A DNA stretch of 64,000 nt. It comes from Flavobacteriales bacterium UBA952. GTDB taxonomy: Bacteria > Bacteroidota > Bacteroidia > Flavobacteriales_D > Crocinitomicaceae. Made by a program: the position numbers and the translations under genes. This document shows positions 9,710-19,448 of the stretch, in pieces. Numbering within the stretch: the stretch's first letter is position 1; each line of letters begins with the position of its first letter. The stretch covers positions 1-64,000 of the forward strand of contig CAJJBU010000013.1 in the NCBI GenBank assembly GCA_905182495.1, written 5' to 3'. A model generated the notes under the pieces. It did no database searches. It saw only the letters and a list, made by a program, of their open reading frames with translations, and was not told the DNA's origin.

Positions 9710-10743
9710 AATACCCTAAACCAAGCTTATTAATTTTATATGGTAGCCTATCGACATTGGCCTTCGGTTTTGCCTTTACTTTATTTGTGCACCTTTTTAT
9801 TTCTCAAGTTGAGTCCTATGTTTTCTTCTTAATTCCATTACTTGCAGCAGTTTTTGTTTTCATTATTTTCTATTTTCTATTGAAAAAATTTATACAACAT
9901 CGGCTTTCTATATTGTATAGATCGGTTCATACCAAACAAGAGGATGTAAATCTTGATTATTTAGAAGAATCATTAGACGAAATGATCGAAAATGCAGAAG
10001 AGCAAGTAGAAGAATGGAAGAATTTTCAGGTCAGAGAAATTTCCAAACTTAAAGAACAAGAAGCATTTCGAAGAGAATTTTTGGGGAATCTAGCCCATGA
10101 ACTTAAAACACCCGTTTTTTCTATTCAAGGCTATATTTTAACCCTATTAGAAGGCGGATTAGAAGATCGAAATGTAAACAGGAAATTTCTAGAAAGGGCT
10201 TCAATTTCTACGGATCGTATTGTAGGTATTTTGGATGATTTAGATAGCATTACGAGAATGGAAGATGAAAAGTTCCAGCTTAAAATGGAGTCTTTCAATA
10301 TTGTAGATTTGGTCAACGAAACCTATGAAACCTTGGAGCTTATCGCGCAGAAAAGAGACATCTGCTTTGAATTATTACACACAGAGGAAGTCCTATTTGT
10401 CATGGGCGATCGAGAGAAAATTGGGCGGGTATTCACCAACCTAATACGCAATTCGATTTTTTATGGGAAGCAAGGGGGAGAGACTAAAATCACTATTTTC
10501 ACCATTGATGATTTAATAACGATTGAAGTCGCCGACAATGGTATTGGAATTAGTGAATCAGAGCATTCACGACTTTTCGAAAGGTTCTATAGAGTTGAAA
10601 AAAGCAGAAACCGTCATGAAGGAGGTTCTGGACTTGGTCTTTCGATTGTTAAACACATCATAGAATCGCATAATCAAAATATTTCTGTTAAAAGTATCCC
10701 AGGTATTGGGAGTCAATTTTACTTTAGTTTGGATAAAAGTTAA
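9706..10743 (+). CDS. PhoR-like sensor histidine kinase
   Basis: A 345-residue membrane kinase. Two transmembrane helices (about residues 8-31 and 38-60) with almost no periplasmic loop are followed by a linker helix, a dimerisation domain with phospho-accepting His131 (NLAHELKTPVFS) and an ATPase domain with the N box (NLIRNSIFYG), DNGIG and GGSGLGL motifs. The start is GTG at 9706, overlapping the response regulator stop. The lack of a sensor loop suggests it senses membrane state or a partner protein. Confidence 0.92.
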   Translation: MKYPKPSLLILYGSLSTLAFGFAFTLFVHLFISQVESYVFFLIPLLAAVFVFIIFYFLLKKFIQHRLSILYRSVHTKQEDVNLDYLEESLDEMIENAEEQVEEWKNFQVREISKLKEQEAFRREFLGNLAHELKTPVFSIQGYILTLLEGGLEDRNVNRKFLERASISTDRIVGILDDLDSITRMEDEKFQLKMESFNIVDLVNETYETLELIAQKRDICFELLHTEEVLFVMGDREKIGRVFTNLIRNSIFYGKQGGETKITIFTIDDLITIEVADNGIGISESEHSRLFERFYRVEKSRNRHEGGSGLGLSIVKHIIESHNQNISVKSIPGIGSQFYFSLDKS

Positions 10744-10772
10744 AGATTTTATTCAGATTCCAATACATGTTG

Positions 10773-10780
10773 TACCTTTG
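10773..10780 (+). promoter_or_regulatory. Putative -7 promoter element for cyanophycin synthetase
   Basis: TACCTTTG matches the Bacteroidota -7 consensus TAnnTTTG, 47 bases before the ATG. Thus cphA may be transcribed apart from the two-component genes. Confidence 0.55.
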
Positions 10781-10826
10781 CGCCAAATTTCGGAAAAAAA
10801 CACGTTTTAATTAAACCCTATTTAAG

Positions 10827-13460
10827 ATGAAAATACTTAAAATTCAAGCACTTAGAGGACCAAACATTTGGAGTATCAAAAGAACGAAGCTTATTCAAAT
10901 GCGACTTGATTTAGAGGAGCTAGAAGAGCGCCCAACCGACAAAATTGAAGGTTTTAAAGAAAGGCTCGAAGAATTACTTCCTACCTTAATTGAGCACCGA
11001 TGTTCTGAAGGTTGCCACGGAGGATTTTTCCAAAGAGTAGACCGAGGAACCTGGATGGGTCATGTCATTGAACATATTGCTCTTGAAATCCAAACATTGG
11101 CAGGAATGAATGTTGGATTTGGTAGAACGCGAGAAACCAAGACACCTGGTGTATATAACGTTGTATTTAATTATTTAGAGGAAAAGGTAGGGGTCTACTC
11201 TGCCAAGGCAGCCGTCCGAGTTGCCGAAGCCTTGATTGAAGGAGAGAAATATGACTTGACTGAAGACATTCAAAACATGAAAGAAATTCGTGAGGATGTT
11301 CGATTAGGACCTAGTACAGGAAGTATTGTTGAAGAAGCTGTTTCTAGAGAGATTCCATTTTTACGATTGGGTAGAAACTCCCTAATTCAACTTGGAGCAG
11401 GCGTAAATCAAATGCGTTTTCAAGCAACAATTACCTGTAAGACAAGTAACATCGCGGTAGACATCGCATGCAATAAAGAACAAACAAAAAAAATGTTGAG
11501 CGACGCTTCTATTCCTGTAGCGAGCGGCGACATTTGTTATGACGAAGAAGACTTACAAGAGACCATTGATGACATTGGTTATCCCATCGTCATTAAGCCT
11601 TTAGATGGCAATCATGGTAAAGGAGCTTCCATTAATGTCACGAATTGGGAGGATGCTGTTGAAGGTTTGCACTATGCAAAAAAACACTCTAGACGGGTTA
11701 TTGTAGAAAAATTCATTACTGGTTTTGATTTCAGAGTATTGGTGATTAATAACGAAGTTATTGCTGCAGCACAAAGAGTTCCGGCGCATGTCATTGGAGA
11801 TGGAATCCATACGATTCAAGAACTTATCGACGAAACTAATAAAGATCCAAGAAGAGGATATGGCCATGAAAATGTATTGACTGAAATTACTATTGATAGA
11901 GATTCAGAAGAACTTATAGCAAAAAGTGGAAACACACTTAGTACCGTTTTATCGAAGGGCGAAACGTTTTATTTAAAATCAACAGCAAATCTAAGTACGG
12001 GCGGAACTTCTGTCGATGTAACTGACTTAATGCACCCTGAAAATGTCTTTATCGCTGAAAGAATTTCGCGTGTTATTGGTCTTGATATTTGTGGAATTGA
12101 TATTATGGCAGCCAACCTAACACAATCCTTAAAGGAAAACGGCGGGGTTGTATTAGAGGTTAATGCTGCACCTGGATTCAGAATGCACTTGGCTCCTTCT
12201 GAAGGGCTCCCTAGAAATGTTGCTGCACCGGTAATAGACATGTTGTACCCTCCGGGAAAACCCTCAAGAATTCCTATCATATCTGTTACAGGAACCAACG
12301 GTAAAACAACAACAACGAGACTTATCGCTCATATCGTAAAAAACAATGGGTTTAGAGTTGGATTTACCACTTCTGATGGTATTTATATTCAAAACCACAT
12401 GATGGAAAAAGGGGATACAACTGGCCCGTTAAGCGCCGAGTATATTCTTCGTGATCCAAACGTTGAATTCGCCGTACTAGAAACAGCTAGAGGTGGTATT
12501 TTAAGATCCGGTTTAGGCTTTAAGATCTGTGACATTGGTGTCATTACCAATATCCAAGAAGACCATCTTGGGTTAAGTGACATCCATGACTTAAAAGATT
12601 TATCACGCGTAAAATCAGTGGTTGTAGAAAGTGTTAAAAAAGATGGCTGGGCAGTTCTTAACGGTGAAGATGAAAATTGTTTAGACATCGCACGCAGCTT
12701 ATCTTGTAACGTGGCATTATTCAGTTTAAATGAAAACTGTCCTGCAATTATTGAGCATTGTGCTGAAGGAGGTATCGCCGCGATTTATGAAAATGGCTTT
12801 GTCACCATAAAGAAAGGGGACTGGAAGATTAGAGTAGAACGTGTTACTCATATCCCACTTACCTTAAATGGAAAAGCAAAATTCATGATTGCAAACGTAC
12901 TTGCAGCCACACTATCTGCTTATCTATATGGTTTTAAAACGGAAGATATTAAATTGTCACTTGCGACTTTTATACCCAGTGCAGCGCAAACTCCTGGCCG
13001 AATGAACATCTTTGAGTTCTCTAAATTTAAAGTGCTCATCGATTTTGCCCATAACCCAACAAGTTATAGAGGTATTGAAGATTACTTGAGCAGCGTTGAT
13101 GCCACAAGAAAAATTGGTATCATTTCTGGAGTTGGAGACAGAAGAGACCAAGATATAAAAGAATGCGCTCGGATTGCGGCAAGAATGTTTGACCATGTGA
13201 TTATACGCCAAGAGAAGCACCTTAGAGGCCGTACGGAAAAAGAAATCATAGATCTTATTGTAAGCGGCTTAGCTGAAGGAGACGCTTCGGTTAGTCATGA
13301 AGTCGTTAGTTTGGAAATTGAGGCCATAAAACATGCCATTTCCCTAGCTGAAGAAGGAACATTTATCATTGCCCTAAGCGATGTGGTCGATAATGCAATC
13401 GATATTGTTCAGAATTATTTGGATTTAGAGATTGAAAATGGCCAAGCTATAAATAGCTAA
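10827..13460 (+). CDS. cphA: Cyanophycin synthetase
   Basis: Builds the nitrogen storage polymer multi-L-arginyl-poly-L-aspartate from Asp and Arg with ATP. The 877-residue protein has the CphA1 layout: an N-terminal domain (1-160), an ATP-grasp domain (about 215-480, with PIVIKPLDGNHGKG and VLEVNAAPGFRMH) and a Mur-ligase-like domain starting with the P-loop VTGTNGKTTTTR near residue 487. Length is typical. It stands alone: no cyanophycinase or isoaspartyl dipeptidase gene is next to it, although such neighbours are common. A two-component system lies directly upstream. Confidence 0.93.
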   Translation: MKILKIQALRGPNIWSIKRTKLIQMRLDLEELEERPTDKIEGFKERLEELLPTLIEHRCSEGCHGGFFQRVDRGTWMGHVIEHIALEIQTLAGMNVGFGRTRETKTPGVYNVVFNYLEEKVGVYSAKAAVRVAEALIEGEKYDLTEDIQNMKEIREDVRLGPSTGSIVEEAVSREIPFLRLGRNSLIQLGAGVNQMRFQATITCKTSNIAVDIACNKEQTKKMLSDASIPVASGDICYDEEDLQETIDDIGYPIVIKPLDGNHGKGASINVTNWEDAVEGLHYAKKHSRRVIVEKFITGFDFRVLVINNEVIAAAQRVPAHVIGDGIHTIQELIDETNKDPRRGYGHENVLTEITIDRDSEELIAKSGNTLSTVLSKGETFYLKSTANLSTGGTSVDVTDLMHPENVFIAERISRVIGLDICGIDIMAANLTQSLKENGGVVLEVNAAPGFRMHLAPSEGLPRNVAAPVIDMLYPPGKPSRIPIISVTGTNGKTTTTRLIAHIVKNNGFRVGFTTSDGIYIQNHMMEKGDTTGPLSAEYILRDPNVEFAVLETARGGILRSGLGFKICDIGVITNIQEDHLGLSDIHDLKDLSRVKSVVVESVKKDGWAVLNGEDENCLDIARSLSCNVALFSLNENCPAIIEHCAEGGIAAIYENGFVTIKKGDWKIRVERVTHIPLTLNGKAKFMIANVLAATLSAYLYGFKTEDIKLSLATFIPSAAQTPGRMNIFEFSKFKVLIDFAHNPTSYRGIEDYLSSVDATRKIGIISGVGDRRDQDIKECARIAARMFDHVIIRQEKHLRGRTEKEIIDLIVSGLAEGDASVSHEVVSLEIEAIKHAISLAEEGTFIIALSDVVDNAIDIVQNYLDLEIENGQAINS

Positions 13461-13668
13461 TCACTGAGAAATATTTCTTCATTGGCATTTTCCGACATAG
13501 GTTTCATTCATTCAAGCAATTTTAATATATTTATAGGACGATGTGCATCTTGATAAGATACATGATTAAATAATTAATGTCATTCTACTATTCTAGGTCC
13601 ATAATTGATTTAGATCATGGATTTCGAAATGGCAGAGACATCATGAAAACAACCAATATAAATATAAT

Positions 13669-14976
13669 ATGAAATTACTTTTAGGTCTTTTTTTAACTGC
13701 GTTTTATGCCCTGTCGTTAAACGCCCAATCTCCTTGCACGGATGGCAGATATGCCAATGACGTTTTTAACGACTTTGTTAAAACTTCAAATATTACATTC
13801 GGGCAAAATGCTACATGGACGGGTGGGCAATACACATTAAAGCTAGACTTTTATGAGCCTGAAGGAGATACTGAAACGGAAAGACCCCTTTTAATTTGGG
13901 TGCATGGAGGTAGCTTTATTGGAGGTTCCAAAACAGACCCCGATATGGTCGCTTTCTCTGAACGATTTACAAAGAAAGGATACGCTTGTGCGTCAATTGA
14001 TTATAGAATAGGTTTTTTTCCAATAGACTCTGCGAATGCCGTAAAAGCAGTAGTGCGTGCGACTCAAGATTTAAAAGCCGCGATTCGCTTTTTTTATAAA
14101 GACAAGCAAACGGCCAATACCTATAAAATAGACACCAATAAAATTTTCATCGGAGGAAGTTCCGCGGGTGCAATTACAGCTTTGCACGTTGCTTATTTAG
14201 ATGATGCTTGTGAAATAGAGGATTACCTAAGTCAATCAACGATTGCATCCATGGGAGGAATCGAGGGAACAAGTGGAAATCCTGGTTATTCCTCAACGAT
14301 ACAAGGTGTAATTAACGGATGTGGTGCTCTCGCTAGATACAGTTGGATGGAGGCAGACGATGTGCCTTTGTGCTCTTTTCATGGGACTGCAGATGGTGTT
14401 GTAACCTACAATAGAGGAATTGTAAACCCTGGTGTCCCATTGATGTATTTAGACGGGAGTCGTATGCTTCACGAACGTGCCTGTGCAATAGGCCTAGAGG
14501 AATACTTCTATACTTACCAAGGAGCAGGGCATGTTCCTTACGCTAGTAATTCTGGTCTTATGAACCTCACCATCAATTTCATTCGAGACTTTTTAGTGCT
14601 GCAATTAGGGTGTAATGAAACCCCGCTGCAGCCAGAAAATGCACCGAGCGAAGAAGCCTTGTTGTATGCAATCGATGACTGTGATGGCAATCCTATTATT
14701 GATGAATGTACTTTATCTGGAATGGCTGAAAATGAGGAAAAAAGCTTCTCTATCTTTCCAAACCCATCTAGCGGACTTTTATCTGTAAACGCAGATTTTG
14801 AATTCGATAAGGCATCTGTCTTTAACATTCAGGGCCAAAAATTAAAGACACAAGTCGTTGCCTTAAACGGCACCAAGATTGACCTGTCTAAATTTAAAGC
14901 TGGAAGCTACCTGATTCAACTTGAAAAAAGCAATGGCACAGTTTCAAAAACCTTGAAGTTTGAATTGATTAAGTAA
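13669..14976 (+). CDS. Secreted alpha/beta hydrolase (esterase) with T9SS sorting domain
   Basis: A 435-residue cargo protein. Signal peptide residues 1-20; alpha/beta-hydrolase core residues 40-310 with the oxyanion-hole motif HGG (79-81) and the nucleophile elbow GSSAG with Ser165. A GAGHVPY segment near residue 285 supplies the likely catalytic His. A T9SS type A domain occupies about 355-435 (FPNPSSG start). It resembles carboxylesterase/feruloyl-esterase-like enzymes, but the ester substrate is not known. The next T9SS gene starts four bases after its stop, so they form an operon. Confidence 0.87.
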   Translation: MKLLLGLFLTAFYALSLNAQSPCTDGRYANDVFNDFVKTSNITFGQNATWTGGQYTLKLDFYEPEGDTETERPLLIWVHGGSFIGGSKTDPDMVAFSERFTKKGYACASIDYRIGFFPIDSANAVKAVVRATQDLKAAIRFFYKDKQTANTYKIDTNKIFIGGSSAGAITALHVAYLDDACEIEDYLSQSTIASMGGIEGTSGNPGYSSTIQGVINGCGALARYSWMEADDVPLCSFHGTADGVVTYNRGIVNPGVPLMYLDGSRMLHERACAIGLEEYFYTYQGAGHVPYASNSGLMNLTINFIRDFLVLQLGCNETPLQPENAPSEEALLYAIDDCDGNPIIDECTLSGMAENEEKSFSIFPNPSSGLLSVNADFEFDKASVFNIQGQKLKTQVVALNGTKIDLSKFKAGSYLIQLEKSNGTVSKTLKFELIK

Positions 14977-14980
14977 GTCA

Positions 14981-17368
14981 ATGTCAATTAAATTTTTGGT
15001 TCTTATTGCGTTTTTCATTTTTTCATTTTTAGGCAATAGCCAAACCTATTTTGAGGAATTTGATGACATCAATACATTGAATGATTGGTATTTTCAAAAC
15101 AATAGTGATTCCCCTAACGCTAATTGGCTTCAGGGAAATACGGCCAATTTTGCGGCGCATCAGGGTGGAGACCCTTCTTTTTTAGGTGTCGGTTATCAAA
15201 GCTCGAACGCGCTAGACCCTGTAACGCTTAGTAATTGGGCGATTTCACCTTCTAGGACATTTAACAATGGGGATATACTTACTTTTTACTCTAGGAGAAA
15301 CGATTTCACCCCTGTTTTTCCAGACCGTTTAGAAGTTCGTTTTAGTCCCGAGGGAAATGAAATTAACATCGGGTTTTTACCCGAAGATGTCGGTTCATTT
15401 TCGACACTCTTATTGAGCATTAACCCAAACTTAACCGCAATTGGTTACCCCAATGTTTGGACACAATACACCATTGTTATTTCTGGATTATCTGGCCCTA
15501 CAAATGGACGAGTTGGCTTCAGATATTATGTCACAGATGGCGGTCCTGGAGGAAGTAATTCAAATTATATTGGGATCGACTCTTTTACTTATTATTCATC
15601 GCTCAGCGCCATCGCTAACGATGATTGTGAAAATGCAATATCGGTGGATCATGATGTAGCGTGCATTCCAGAAAATGGAAGTTTGCAGGTCGCTACAGAA
15701 TCTCTTCCGGGTTGCGACGGTACCGCTAATAACGATGTATGGTATCAATTCACGGCCAACACCAATGCCGCAAGCATAGAAGTGAACGGCTCAAGCGAAA
15801 TGGATGCAGTTTTAGAGGTTTATTCGGGGACATGTGCAAACCTGAACTCACTCAATTGTATCAATAACAGTTATGATGGCGGTACAGAATCAAGCACTTT
15901 AAGTGGGCTGAATATCGGGCAGACTTATTATGTTCGGGTTTATGATTGGCACAATTGGGTGCCCAACACGTTGGATTTCTCCCTATGTATTGAAGCCTTC
16001 GAACAATGTAGCCTAAGCCCTGGCATCAATAGCACATCAGAAAATGAAGCTTGTGGAAACAATGAAAACGGCGGGTGTTTTGTTGCGAACCCGGCCTATC
16101 AAGACGTGAGTTGTAACGAAAGTGTATACGGCACTTCTTGGGCTCAAAATGGTTTGAAGGACTATGATTGGTATCGTGTCGAAATAGTCAATTCGGGTGA
16201 AATCAATATCCCTATTCAAGCAGAGTTTCCAGTGACGGTAGATGTTTTCAATATTGCGAATTGTAATATTCCTCAACTCGTGACTTCTGGGAGCTTTAGC
16301 GCTTGCGATCAAGATATACTTACAAGTTCAATCTCACCTGGCACCTACGCCGTCGTGGTAAAACCCACCTCATCGAATAACTTGTTGTGCGGTGACTTTA
16401 ATCATTATGAAGTTGGATTTAACCTTCCTTCTAGTATGGTCGAGTTGAATATAGCGGGAGATAGCCTTTCTTTTTGTGAAGGCAACGACACCTACCTTTC
16501 TTCAAATCAATTGGGAGGGACTTTCTCATGGATATTAGATGGCCAAAGCATGTCAAACCAAGACAGTATTTTATTGTCACAATCTGGAGCCTTATTTTTA
16601 AATTACACCAACGAAAACGGATGTGCCGGAAATACTTCTAATACGATTCAAATAGTAATGAATGCTATAAATTCAGCCGTATTTAATTATGAATCAAGTA
16701 CCTTATGTGTCGGTCAAGGATCGGTTATAAATGACAATATAGAAGCGGGTTATTACACTACAGGTGAAGGGCTATCCATCGATTCATTAACCGGTATAAT
16801 CAACACCGATCAGTCCCAACCGGGTAGCTATACGATTACCCATCAGACCCTTGGTCTTTGTCCTGATTCATCAAGCAGCCTCATTACAATAGGTACATAT
16901 GTTGATCTTACCTTTACGCTCACTTCAGTTTTATGCGACACCTCGGTAGCGCTTCAATTAGAGGCCACGCCACTAGGAGGGGTCTTCTTGGGTAACGGGG
17001 TTATAAATGATGATTTTAACCCGAATATAGCAGGCCTTGGCATCCACGCCGTGAGCTACAGTTATGATAATAATGGCTGTATTACTACAGAAAGTCAAGA
17101 GATTTTGGTTGAGAATTGTTCGTCTGTAACGGAGATCGAATTTGAACACATTATTTGGCCGAATCCCTTTAATGACAGGATATTCATGAAAACACCTACA
17201 GAAACCCATTACACGCTGTTATCATTTCAGGGACAGGTTTTATTCAACGGAGTTCATGATGGGAGCACAGATTTGGAGATTGATGTTTCCCCTCTCAACG
17301 CGGGCATGTACATCATTCGCCTTGAAAACAACAATCAGGTAAAAATCGTCCCTGTACTTAAACGTTGA
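14981..17368 (+). CDS. T9SS-secreted modular protein (choice-of-anchor J plus adhesin-like domains)
   Basis: A 795-residue cargo protein. After the signal peptide (1-20) comes a choice-of-anchor J/MAM-like beta-sandwich (about 22-208; YFEEFDD, WAISPSRTF). A domain with CENA and GLNIGQTYYVRVYDW, as in PPC-type sandwiches, spans 215-345, followed by a cysteine-rich sandwich (345-480), Ig-like segments and a T9SS type A domain (WPNPFNDRI to the end). No catalytic motif is visible, so adhesion or matrix binding is likely. It is encoded four bases after the esterase. Confidence 0.8.
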   Translation: MSIKFLVLIAFFIFSFLGNSQTYFEEFDDINTLNDWYFQNNSDSPNANWLQGNTANFAAHQGGDPSFLGVGYQSSNALDPVTLSNWAISPSRTFNNGDILTFYSRRNDFTPVFPDRLEVRFSPEGNEINIGFLPEDVGSFSTLLLSINPNLTAIGYPNVWTQYTIVISGLSGPTNGRVGFRYYVTDGGPGGSNSNYIGIDSFTYYSSLSAIANDDCENAISVDHDVACIPENGSLQVATESLPGCDGTANNDVWYQFTANTNAASIEVNGSSEMDAVLEVYSGTCANLNSLNCINNSYDGGTESSTLSGLNIGQTYYVRVYDWHNWVPNTLDFSLCIEAFEQCSLSPGINSTSENEACGNNENGGCFVANPAYQDVSCNESVYGTSWAQNGLKDYDWYRVEIVNSGEINIPIQAEFPVTVDVFNIANCNIPQLVTSGSFSACDQDILTSSISPGTYAVVVKPTSSNNLLCGDFNHYEVGFNLPSSMVELNIAGDSLSFCEGNDTYLSSNQLGGTFSWILDGQSMSNQDSILLSQSGALFLNYTNENGCAGNTSNTIQIVMNAINSAVFNYESSTLCVGQGSVINDNIEAGYYTTGEGLSIDSLTGIINTDQSQPGSYTITHQTLGLCPDSSSSLITIGTYVDLTFTLTSVLCDTSVALQLEATPLGGVFLGNGVINDDFNPNIAGLGIHAVSYSYDNNGCITTESQEILVENCSSVTEIEFEHIIWPNPFNDRIFMKTPTETHYTLLSFQGQVLFNGVHDGSTDLEIDVSPLNAGMYIIRLENNNQVKIVPVLKR

Positions 17369-17414
17369 GTTTTTTGTTCAGGCATAAATTGACTAATTTT
17401 CAAAAAAAACAGAT

Positions 17415-18968
17415 ATGAAAAACATTTTAGTTCTCCTTTCATTATTTTCAGGTTTCCTTGCATTTGGTCAAACCTGGAGTTCTGAAGTCGCAGAGGTCTT
17501 TTACGAAAAATGCACGAAATGCCACCATGACGGTGGTGGAGCTCCATTTTCATTAGTAACACATGAAGAAGTCTCAAATGTTGCAAGTGCAATATACGAC
17601 GCTGTATACCAAGAAAAAATGCCACCTTGGCCACCTAATGCGCCTTCTGCAGAATTCATGCATGACAGGTCCTTAAGTGAAACTGAAAAAACAACAATAT
17701 TGAATTGGATGACTGCAGGCTATCCGGAAGGAAATGCTGCTGATGTACCACCACCACCCGTATATAATGGCGGAACGATCTTAGGTGACGGTGACCTAGA
17801 AATTCAAATCCCAACCTACGCTAGTAAGGCAATCACAATGGATGACTATGTATGCTTCTCTATTCCGACTAATCTCACTGAGGATAGAACAATAAGAGCC
17901 GTCGAAGTCATCCCTGGAAATCCAGAAATTGTACACCACGTGCTTGTTTATGTAGATCAAGATGGTGTTGAATCCACGGATACAATCGGAGGTAATTGTG
18001 CGAGTCCGGGTAGTACAAACACGAAATTAGTGGGTGGTTTCACACCTGGTGCGACTCCGATACTATTCCCGTCTCAAGACCCAATAAAACTAGGCGTAAA
18101 AGTCCAGGCCGGAGCAAAAATATACTTAAATATGCATTACCCCATTGGCAGTTATGGGCTTGTTGATAGCACCAGAGTCATTTTTCATTTCTACCCTCCA
18201 GGTGAAAATGACATACGTGAAATAAACTCAGAACCCCTACTGATCAATTACAGCTTTAATTTACCCCCTGAACAAGTTACAGATGTTGCGGCACAGTTTC
18301 CGAGTTCAGGAACGACACCTATTGATTTTTCATTGTATTCTATCTTTCCTCATATGCACCTTTTAGGTAAGGAAATTGGTTCTTACGCGATAAGACCTGG
18401 GCAGGACACCCTTCCATTGATTCATATACCCCATTGGGATTTTGATTGGCAAGATTTCTACAAATTCCGTTACCTACAGAAGCTTCCTAGTGGATCAAGG
18501 ATCAAAGGCTACGGAACATTTGACAATACCTCATCTAATATTCACAATCCAAATTCGCCCCCTATTCCCATTAATTTCGGACTGAATACAACGGATGAAA
18601 TGTTCATTACTTATTTTCAATTCCTACCCTATGTGAGCGGAGATGAAAATTACGATCTAACTGAACTGACAAGTCTTGGATTAAACGAATACCTCATAGA
18701 GTCTAATGCTAAGATTAACGCCTTCCCTAACCCATTTACTGACCAAGGGGTGCAACTTGTTTTAAAAGGAAATTTCATCGGTGATAAAAAAATAATCATC
18801 TATGATGGAAGCGGTAAAAAGATAAAAGAACTGAATCCAATTCACGAAAACAAAGTATTCTGGGATGGCACAAACAACAGGAATACCCCTGTGAAAAACG
18901 GCGTTTATTATGTGTCCGTTAATTCCAATGGGGTGTTTTTAAATAAAATATTAATCAAAGCAGATTAG
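17415..18968 (+). CDS. T9SS-secreted haem c / copper type II monooxygenase-like fusion
   Basis: A 517-residue exported protein. Signal peptide residues 1-19. A cytochrome c-like segment has Cys33, Cys36 and His37 (CTKCH) and MPPW, the usual distal methionine region. Residues 140-420 resemble the copper type II ascorbate-dependent monooxygenase fold: the His pair in EIVHHVLVYV, MHYPIG, and the HMH motif in FPHMHLLGKE are likely copper ligands. A FlgD-like/T9SS type A domain ends the protein (FPNPFTDQG onward). The haem could feed electrons to copper. The substrate is unknown. Confidence 0.82.
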   Translation: MKNILVLLSLFSGFLAFGQTWSSEVAEVFYEKCTKCHHDGGGAPFSLVTHEEVSNVASAIYDAVYQEKMPPWPPNAPSAEFMHDRSLSETEKTTILNWMTAGYPEGNAADVPPPPVYNGGTILGDGDLEIQIPTYASKAITMDDYVCFSIPTNLTEDRTIRAVEVIPGNPEIVHHVLVYVDQDGVESTDTIGGNCASPGSTNTKLVGGFTPGATPILFPSQDPIKLGVKVQAGAKIYLNMHYPIGSYGLVDSTRVIFHFYPPGENDIREINSEPLLINYSFNLPPEQVTDVAAQFPSSGTTPIDFSLYSIFPHMHLLGKEIGSYAIRPGQDTLPLIHIPHWDFDWQDFYKFRYLQKLPSGSRIKGYGTFDNTSSNIHNPNSPPIPINFGLNTTDEMFITYFQFLPYVSGDENYDLTELTSLGLNEYLIESNAKINAFPNPFTDQGVQLVLKGNFIGDKKIIIYDGSGKKIKELNPIHENKVFWDGTNNRNTPVKNGVYYVSVNSNGVFLNKILIKAD

Positions 18969-18970
18969 TA

Positions 18971-19001
18971 TTGAGAGGTTCTAAGGATTTTTGTATTTTT
19001 G
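18971..19001 (+). promoter_or_regulatory. Promoter of tRNA-Cys
   Basis: TTG at 18971-18973 (-33 element) and TATTTTTG at 18994-19001 (-7 element), 20 bases apart, give a full Bacteroidota-type promoter. The tRNA starts 18 bases after the -7 element. Confidence 0.7.
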
Positions 19002-19019
19002 GCTCGCTTAACGCAAGAT

Positions 19020-19091
19020 GGTCTCGTGGCCGAGTGGCTTAGGCACCGGTCTGCAAAACCGGTTACAGCGGTTCGAATCCGCTCGAGACCT
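19020..19091 (+). tRNA. tRNA-Cys (GCA)
   Basis: A full cloverleaf: acceptor GGTCTCG/CGAGACC, anticodon stem CCGGT/ACCGG with loop CTGCAAA and anticodon GCA at 19053-19055, and T loop TTCGAAT. Discriminator is T; CCA is not encoded. A clear promoter precedes it and a terminator follows. Confidence 0.97.
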
Positions 19092-19101
19092 CACTTAAAA
19101 G

Positions 19102-19140
19102 TCCTAACACCCAATAAAAACAGGAGTTAGGATTTTTTTT
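19102..19140 (+). terminator. Terminator after tRNA-Cys
   Basis: A 7-bp stem (TCCTAAC / GTTAGGA) with a 17-base loop is followed by eight T residues. Confidence 0.75.
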
Positions 19141-19307
19141 GTCTTTATATATAACCGATTTCATAATCGATTCTACATAAACAACGGTAATTCGTGTACG
19201 CTTGAATAACTATTTGCGAAGTTGTTTAGTTCCTTAATTCGTGTTAAAGCTTTTTCTTTCGTGTCTGGCTTCTTATACTCATATAATTGCATTGTGCTTC
19301 TACATAA

Positions 19308-19421
19308 CTAATCAAGATAATTGACTTGATGGGTCGTGAGACTACTTTTAAACCCAATACACCTCTTATCTATGTCTATGATGATGGAAGTACTGAGAAG
19401 GTGTTTAGCGTGGAGTATTAG
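19308..19421 (+). pseudogene. Orphan fragment of a T9SS C-terminal sorting domain (copy 1)
   Basis: An open frame of 37 codons without a start reads LIKIIDLMGRETTFKPNTPL, then IYVYDDGSTEKVFSVEY and a stop. This is the last part of a T9SS type A sorting domain. The frame is closed upstream by TAA at 19305, so the rest of the gene is gone. The DNA is very close to the end of the leucine-rich-repeat gene at 30812-30921. Between the tRNA-Cys terminator and this fragment (19141-19307) I see nothing else recognisable. Confidence 0.75.
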
Positions 19422-19448
19422 TCTTCGTGTTTTTAAGCTTTTAGTTCT

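Larger units (their letters stand above)
19092..19448 (+). other. 357-base gene-free stretch
   Basis: Holds the tRNA-Cys terminator (19102-19140) and one orphan T9SS tail fragment (19308-19421). Nothing else is recognised. Confidence 0.6.
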
